Positions 7,417 to 12,525 of a stretch of 12,525 bases of DNA are shown here, one piece after another. The stretch is from NCBI GenBank assembly GCA_034696485.1, contig JAQIWT010001101.1, positions 1 to 12,525 of the forward strand, read 5' to 3'. The DNA comes from Isohypsibius dastychi (lineage: Eukaryota > Tardigrada > Eutardigrada > Parachela > Isohypsibiidae). Under the pieces are notes generated by a model that did not search any database, was not told the origin of the DNA, and saw only the letters and a list, made by a program, of their open reading frames with translations. Each line of letters opens with the position of its first letter. The stretch's first letter is position 1. The position numbers were made by a program, and so were the translations under genes.

Positions 7417-10308
7417 TCAGGCTTGGCTTTCGGTGTCAGTAGTCAACAAAGAAATCGGCGATACAGTCACGCTGCTCCTTGTGGAGCCAGCTACCGAGAA
7501 CGGATGAACTTGACGCTGTTTTCTCAAATTGTGATAGGCACCCGCCATGATAACTATCACTAACAACAACAAACATATGAACGATCCAAAGATAATCAAA
7601 AGAGTAGCTGGATATTGGCTCATGAACGCCGCAGCGTCTGCCGGGAGATTCAGATCACTTGCGGAACCGGGAAGATAATTGAATTTCAAATGTACCGTCG
7701 CTAAAAAAAACGAAGAAATCGGTGAGAATTATTATTGTCTCAGCGTAGAATGAGTGGCAGCGTTTTGAAATATCCAATCGATTTATTCTTTCAAAGTTAT
7801 TACTAACCTGAGTCAGATAACTCATCGCTGCCAGATCTAGATTTCATGAGCTCCCTTTTGTTTCTCGTGGAATCGACAGCGATAATTTTGATCATAAAAT
7901 CTGAACCGAGCTGGCTCAGAATGGAAGAGATGTTCAGGGCACGAAGAACCACAACTTGATTGACACCTTCGGAAGGATCCAAAACCAGCAAGCCGGTCGT
8001 TGCGTTCGCAATATGGTGACCCAAGGTTTTGACGAATACCCGGAACCCACTGTTTTCTTTTGTATCCAAATCTGAGATCGTCAGATGTATCAGATCAAGT
8101 GATTTGAGATCCAGCACAGAAGGCAGCAGATCAATCTGTTTCGTGACTTGTTTTTCGAGAAATTTTGGACCTGAAAGCGACATGTGGTTGAATATCTGCG
8201 ATCAACGATACCACGGACCAATCTACTTCGCCTTGTCTTTACCGTTATCATTGATGTCTTCAACGAAAATTTTCACGGTAGCGGACGCTGTACGGGAAAT
8301 GTCGTCAGTCTGGGACGCCTGAAAACCAACATGGTTTTAAAATAAATATAAGAACATTATAAGCACACTATTCTTTTCTCTCGATTAGTTTCGCTTCTTC
8401 GCTCAAATTAAATTCTCTACCTGAACGCAGAGCGTAATGAATCCCATGTACGAAGCAGGAAGAGCTTCACGGTCCACGGACTTGAGCAAGGAGATAGTGC
8501 CGGTCACTTGATCAATTATGAAGTTGTCAACAAATGCTCTCGAGCCATCTGTGATCTCGTATTTCAAGGTTTCTGTAATTGCCAACAATTGAGATACAAG
8601 TGGCAGAAGTGGACACCTTGACCACAAATTGCAACAACAACCACTCACTGTTCTGACCCAAGTCACCGTCCCAGGCTTGGACCTTCACCACTGGTTTGAA
8701 TTCCTGGAATGAAAACAACACTCTTTGTCAAGTTAACTCAAATTCTTTTAAAGCTGCTTGGTGTCGGGGCGGGAAGCTAATCGTGTATATAGATAAATTA
8801 ATTCTGTTAGAACACCCAGCGTACATCGAGTTCTTCGACGATGGTCGCTTCGTAGAGATGCTGGGAGAACACCGGGTTCTGGTCATCCTCATCTTGGACA
8901 TTTATCTGGATTTCTGTCCAGTTGGTCAGTGGAGGGCTACCACGATCAGAGACTGTCACGTTTAATAAAAAGTTCTTCGGTCCTGTTTCATAGTCCAGTT
9001 TGCGTGACAGCGTGATAACTGGCTCTAGTGGATTTCGTATCACAAAATATCCAGAATCAGCAGATTCCTATACGACACCGAAATCATAAAATCTCGACAA
9101 AAAATTGTGATGACTGTGTGCAATTACCGCGATCGAATAATGAAGTTCGGTGTTTGGGGTATTCGGCAAATCGCCATCAAATGCTTTCAGTCGCAAGCTG
9201 AGCGGCTGGCCAATGTTGTGAAACTCACTGATTTGTGTTTGATAGGAATCAGACTCGAATGCCGGTGCGTGGTCATTGACGTCCTGAATTGTGATCAGGA
9301 AGGGCAACGGAGAGTAAGTTCCACTTGGACCCGTGCATTCCAGCTTGAAGTAGAGTGATTTGGTCACGGGCTATCAAAAGTACAGAGTGATTATTGCAGA
9401 TGGTGGATAATTAAAGATCAATCAGCGCCTGAATTTCTGACAACGTCTCATGAATTCCGAATGGCTCTCCATGCATGACAAAAAAAAGTATGTGAATACA
9501 GTACAGTTCGGATATAAAACGACATTTCCTTTGCAAATTTCAAAGTCACCGTATAGACGAGACAGGGAATGATGCACTGAACTAAACATTTCTTAAAAAA
9601 ATAGCAATCATAAAGCAACTCGAACCATCAACAACGAATAACCAATAAAAAAAGCAAAAATACGTAGTGGGCCGTGTGATATATTATTGCATCACTGAAA
9701 TATGGGTTTTTGAAACTGTGCAAACGATTGAATGCACCGAGAACAAGCACAATTCGCATCAAAGATGGGTACGAGTAATATTTTGGGTCAACAACTGAAT
9801 CTGGGTCGGTATATTGAGCAGGAGTTGAGCACGTCTCCCGACTGAAATTCAGCCTTGTTTGAATGGGGCTTACCAGGAGTTTGTTCAGCGGTTTGCGCAC
9901 CACAACTTCCACGCTGGTGTTGTCACGGATAATGATCCCAAACAGCAGAATAGCAACTTCATTATTCTCCTCCGCCGTCAGATTGATGCGCAACGCAATC
10001 CGGGCGTCTGCTCTGGCGATTACCGTTCCTGCATAAATTAATGGCAAACTTCACACCTCCGCAAATTGATCACCCATTTGCAGGGGCTCAGAAACGACAA
10101 CTCACCAACTGAAACATTTTCCGGTACTCCAAAAAACGCGGAAATATACAGCTCCGAAGAATTTGGATGATAAAATGAACAATCTACAACACAGTTGTCA
10201 CAAATGGAACATGAACAGCGAGGTAAGAATAAAATACACAGTACCTTGAGCAACACTTGTTTTAATGAAAACGGCAAAGAAGACAGATAAAATAAGACCT
10301 TTCCACAT
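7417..10308 (-). CDS. short type-I transmembrane cadherin, 10 exons, 570 aa
   Basis: Ten exons join in frame: 10308-10245, 10183-10106, 10028-9874, 9370-9128, 9067-8825, 8703-8649, 8572-8421, 8318-8243, 8170-7808 and 7700-7417. Introns are 60-121 nt except one of 503 nt (9873-9371). A signal peptide (residues 1-20) precedes about four cadherin repeats. Calcium-site motifs are DVNDHAPAF (129-137), LDYETG (204-209), QDEDDQNPVF (about 238-247), WDGDLGQN, VDRE (312-315) and EDINDNGPKF (350-359). The fourth repeat (360-490) lacks the closing DxNDN motif. A single helix (about 508-530, TLLIIFGSFICLLLLVIVIM) and a 40-residue Ser/Thr-rich tail follow, with no catenin-binding region visible. The family mediates calcium-dependent adhesion at the cell surface. 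It is short for a protocadherin and I cannot name an orthologue. An in-frame ATG at 10362 would add 18 residues before the hydrophobic core, so 10308 is preferred. Confidence 0.93.
9371..9873 (-). other. 503-nt intron of the cadherin gene
   Basis: The GTAAGC donor at 9873 and GATAG acceptor ending at 9371 join two phase-0 exons, giving NKLL|PVTKS in an otherwise continuous first cadherin repeat. The intron is several times longer than the others in this window. Its upstream part stays open in the cadherin frame to 9628 but lacks cadherin motifs. It is A/T-rich with several A-runs on the plus strand (9480s, 9595-9601, 9646-9652). No embedded gene is evident. Confidence 0.75.
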
Positions 10309-10749
10309 AACTGTCAGCTTCTTCTCATCACGGACTTGACACCATTCTACGGTTACACCCATTGTGATCCATATTCGACGTGAAGTTGAGAAGTTCGGAA
10401 TTGCTCCAGAGTTCAGATAAGGTCAAGCCTTGGCATTAAAATGTGTGGTTTACTGGATAACAGATGTAAATATGGAAAAGATGGAAAAAAGTCTGGGCGC
10501 ACGTTCGACGACGCGGATCACGCAGCAACATGAACAACTAGGTGAAGCTGATGTGAGTAATGTGAATCACGGACGTAGAAGAAAGAGAGAAAGATGAACC
10601 ATAATCCACTCTTGATAAGTTGCGGCGCACTCACACCACACTTCAAGCCAGCGGAAAGTGTGATACGATTTCAGGTTCAAGGCATCAGATGCTAGTGTCG
10701 GGTTTCGCCAAAGTTCAAACACAGCTGAGCTCTGTTCTCACACTGTCCA

Positions 10750-10764
10750 CACGTGGATTATATA
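10750..10764. promoter_or_regulatory. E-box next to a TATA-like sequence
   Basis: CACGTG (10750-10755) is followed three bases later by TATATA (10759-10764). Both motifs are nearly symmetric, so either the plus gene at 11806 or the minus cadherin gene could use them. It is about 400 nt from the cadherin ATG and about 1 kb from the plus-strand ATG. Motif match only. Confidence 0.3.
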
Positions 10765-10902
10765 TCACTTTCATTCTTTCATCTCTTTCAAGACAACTGA
10801 TCGGTTTTCAACCATTTGATGTGCCGTGGTAGAGTAAATCACCATCAATCGCCAACGAACGACAGCCAAACAGAATGCTGGCTTTGGACAAGGGATCAAT
10901 AT

Positions 10903-10975
10903 CAGATTCGTTAATCTAAATTCAACTCACGTTAATTTGTTTCCAAAGTCAATTTTGGAAACAGTAACGAATCTG
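10903..10975. repeat. nested inverted repeat able to form a hairpin or cruciform
   Basis: Outer arms CAGATTCGTTA (10903-10913) and TAACGAATCTG (10965-10975) are perfect 11-bp reverse complements. Inside them GTTTCCAAA (10939-10947) and TTTGGAAAC (10954-10962) are a second perfect 9-bp pair with a 6-nt loop. The left side carries a 25-nt unpaired bulge and the right side 2 nt. It sits in the divergent intergenic region; no flanking target duplication was noticed. Confidence 0.85.
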
Positions 10976-11499
10976 GTTCTGACACCGACCAGACACACTT
11001 AGTCAAAATAATGTAGAAACTACGCCAGAGATCAAGGTTTTGCCCTCATGAGCTCCGTTCGGCTTGTATTCAAAGCTGATGTTGTAACAGGATAAGTGGC
11101 AAAACCGTGATATACTCCTAACACGATGGTATCCTCTTTTCGGCATTTGACGAACCAAACCACCCGCCTTACCGAAGCTGCTTTCAAATTTCGTGGTTTA
11201 CTCCAAACTGATCAAATCCCCAAAAACTGAACTAATTTTAGAAAACTCGCAGTATGACAGTCGTGTATCTCGGGACAACCTTGAAAATAATCTAAAAAGT
11301 TACAAGAATGGATTGTTCTGCGAATTTGAACTATTGCTGGTTTGTTGACGCATATCAAGCACACTAAATAATAAAGGATGTAAGAAGCAACTCAAGTGAC
11401 AGTTCGATTCAGAAAATGTATCTTCTTGAATCCCTCAGTCTAGTGTGATCGTCCTTGTTAAACGTGAAGAAAAACAACCAAGGAGAACTGAAACTAGAA

Positions 11500-11541
11500 A
11501 TTTCCTTTCGTTTTCGTTTTCCTTTCGTTTTATGCGTTTTC
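11500..11541 (+). repeat. pyrimidine-rich TTTCCTTTCGTTTT direct repeat ending in a splice-acceptor-like TTTTCAG
   Basis: Two near-identical copies of TTTCCTTTCGTTTT follow each other and end in ATGCGTTTTCAG. It resembles a polypyrimidine tract and could define a 5' UTR exon of the downstream plus gene, but no donor partner is evident. Confidence 0.4.
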
Positions 11542-11754
11542 AGTGATTGTTTTCAACTAACAACGGCACCTGCTCCAGGCATCTCAGTTCTTCTGGCCAT
11601 CGACGTCGGTCGGTCGACACCCAAACGTTCGATGTCTTGGCGATAGTCTGACTCCGTGACATAGGCTCAACACAGACAACACGGACCGACCCAAAGACGC
11701 CACATTGTCAAATAATCTTGTTTAGCATCAGTAGAGAAAACGTACATAACAAGC

Positions 11755-11774
11755 TTGGTTTTTTCTCTTTTCAG
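11755..11774 (+). promoter_or_regulatory. strong 3' splice site 31 nt upstream of the cysteine-rich gene ATG
   Basis: A 20-nt pyrimidine-rich tract ends in TCTTTTCAG, with the AG at 11773-11774 and the ATG at 11806. It is either the acceptor of a 5' UTR intron or a spliced-leader acceptor. It argues that transcription proceeds rightward into this gene. Confidence 0.6.
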
Positions 11775-11805
11775 ATTCAGTGATTTCAAAAATAATTGAG
11801 AAGAA

Positions 11806-12124
11806 ATGTCTCAACTCTTGCTGTGCTTTGCTTTCGTGTTAAGAGTGTTCATGCTATATGGCTATGACATTCCCTCCCACAACACATATCGTCCAGAATG
11901 TGCACCCACAACGGTTTCCGCCAACGCGACCATTGGATGCCCATGTGTTTTGCCAGGAGAGAGATGCGCAGAAGAGCGCGGCCGATGCGTCAAGCGCGGA
12001 TATCAGAACATCTGTGAATGTGAGTCCCTAACCGCTTGTTTTTGTATCTGCTCTGAACAGGGAACGCTATGTAGTAGGTGATCGTAGCGACATTTATGCG
12101 GAACTCAAGATCGAAGAATTTTGA
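11806..12124 (+). CDS. small secreted cysteine-rich protein, 2 exons, 86 aa
   Basis: The ATG at 11806 begins a signal peptide (MSQLLLCFAFVLRVFMLYG). Exon 1 ends at 12019 before a GTGAGT donor. A 58-nt intron (12020-12077) ending in TAGTAG joins exon 2 (12078-12124) in frame and restores a cysteine codon, giving ICECDRSDIYAELKIEEF and TGA at 12122-12124. The mature part is about 67 residues with seven cysteines (32, 45, 47, 54, 61, 70, 72) and an N-glycosylation site at N40. The spacing C-x12-CPC-x6-C-x6-C-x8-CEC recalls EGF-like or small disulfide-rich domains but matches no family I can name. Retaining the intron gives a 91-residue form with 11 cysteines and a stop at 12079-12081. The alternative acceptor at 12060 gives a 75-residue form. 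An upstream acceptor at 11774 and a poly(A) signal at 12387 support a real gene. Confidence 0.75.
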
Positions 12125-12141
12125 AGTACAGTACCGTACTA

Positions 12142-12257
12142 CCCGAAATACCCACCCCCCCCCCCGTTATGAAAGCCCCCCCCCCCCGTAATGGAAGCCC
12201 ACTTTCGGGTCCTTCCATCGAAATAATAGCCTGTCCGAAATAGAAGCCCATGGGCTT
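12142..12257. repeat. degenerate tandem repeat with C tracts and a 14-bp palindrome
   Basis: Related units of about 15 bp occur at 12163-12177 (CCCGTTATGAAAGCC), 12185-12199 (CCCGTAATGGAAGCC), 12219-12232 (CGAAATAATAGCC-like) and 12235-12249 (CCGAAATAGAAGCCC), plus a partial one at 12143. Runs of 11 C (12155-12165) and 12 C (12176-12187) expand the junctions of the first two. The last unit runs into its own reverse complement at a perfect palindrome, AAGCCCATGGGCTT (12244-12257). It lies in the 3' UTR or flank of the cysteine-rich gene. Confidence 0.75.
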
Positions 12258-12386
12258 TTGAGAAATACATGTTAAAATCAATAATGCTGTGTAAACAGCA
12301 TATTGCTGCACCTCGGAAGTCGGGGAATGCCGTATGAAGGCACCAATATTGATCATTTAGCCATAGAAGCTTAGGTGACAATTGAA

Positions 12387-12392
12387 AATAAA
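12387..12392 (+). terminator. AATAAA polyadenylation signal, probably of the cysteine-rich gene
   Basis: Canonical AATAAA lies 263 nt past the TGA at 12124. If used, the 3' UTR would include the C-tract repeat at 12142-12257. Confidence 0.45.
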
Positions 12393-12482
12393 GTCATTGA
12401 CGAAAACCACAAAAAAAATGAGAAACTTCATGTTTCTTTGGAAAAAAATACAGTTTTAGGGCCTTAAGGTTCGTTTTACTTT

Positions 12483-12483
<1 letters not shown>

Positions 12484-12525
<42 letters not shown>
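12484..12525. repeat. run of 42 G to the window edge
   Basis: Uninterrupted G from 12484 to the last base, preceded by TTTACTTTC. It may be a true expanded G tract like the shorter ones here, or a sequencing or assembly artefact at a contig end. Confidence 0.95.

Larger units (their letters stand above)
10363..11805. other. 1.4-kb intergenic region between two divergent genes
   Basis: This is the shared upstream region of the cadherin gene (minus) and the cysteine-rich gene (plus). It contains CACGTG and TATATA close together at 10750-10764, a nested inverted repeat at 10903-10975, a CT/TTTCG-rich stretch at 11500-11541 ending in TTTTCAG, and a strong acceptor at 11774. Short plus-strand frames at 10620-10832 and 11455-11646 have no domain, no signal peptide and no matching partner exons, so I do not call them. 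Confidence 0.6.

Noticed and set aside
10308-10362. Upstream in-frame ATG at 10362 as cadherin start
   Set aside because: It puts 18 polar residues before the signal-peptide core, and a CAG acceptor-like site lies between the two ATGs. Kept only as an alternative.
10620-10832. 70-codon plus-strand frame in the divergent spacer
   Set aside because: No domain or signal peptide and no plausible splice link to the gene at 11806.
11455-11646. 63-codon plus-strand frame
   Set aside because: Its core is the pyrimidine-rich TTTCG repeat, which translates to Phe/Arg-rich low-complexity sequence.
12105-12381. Minus-strand frames rich in glycine across the C tracts
   Set aside because: They arise from G/C homopolymers and the short repeat in the 3' flank; no start or domain.
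1-12525. Mobile element, CRISPR array, tRNA/rRNA or viral integration
   Set aside because: No transposase, reverse transcriptase, integrase, capsid or polymerase motifs, no long terminal repeats, no regularly spaced repeats and no foldable tRNA were seen on either strand.

Overview
This is nuclear DNA of a small-genome animal. Every well-supported gene is split by short GT-AG introns, mostly 44-77 nt with a few of 100-125 nt and one of 503 nt. Gene content is metazoan: a nose-resistant-to-fluoxetine (NRF-6) type acyltransferase, a cadherin and a PA-TM-RING ubiquitin ligase. Compact genes, an NRF-6 family member and 3' splice sites sitting 2-31 nt upstream of several start codons suggest a nematode. 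A clade I (Dorylaimia, e.g. Trichuris-like) species is my guess, not a demonstrated assignment. I see no bacterial operon, phage, IS element, CRISPR array or rRNA/tRNA gene.

Layout. At 2-109 (+) there may be the C-terminal end of a gene that starts outside the window. It is tail-to-tail with a probable small secreted-protein gene at 760-303 (-). The stretch 761-1662 has no convincing gene. A RING-H2 E3 ligase gene runs 2941-1663 (-): signal peptide, PA-like domain, one membrane segment, RING-H2. Its final two introns are clear but its middle is not fully resolved. The stretch 2942-3926 is intergenic and carries a G tract and the poly(A) signal of the next gene. The NRF-6-like acyltransferase gene occupies 6836-3927 (-) in 11 exons, which I could join in frame into about 750 codons. 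After a 580-nt gap comes the cadherin gene, 10308-7417 (-), 10 exons and 570 codons. A 1.4-kb region (10363-11805) separates it from a divergent gene at 11806-12124 (+) for a short secreted cysteine-rich protein. The right end holds a degenerate short repeat with C/G tracts and then 42 consecutive G to the window edge.

Function. Most products are secretory-pathway or membrane proteins: a multipass acyltransferase, a single-pass adhesion molecule, a membrane E3 ligase and two small secreted proteins. Nothing in the sequence ties them into one pathway. The co-orientation of four genes and the splice acceptors at start codons fit spliced-leader trans-splicing, but gaps of 0.6-1 kb do not by themselves show an operon. 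I found no clearly undescribed system. The most unusual items are the cysteine-rich gene with three possible C-termini, a nested hairpin at 10903-10975, the G-tract-linked repeat at the right end, and the unresolved middle of the RING gene.
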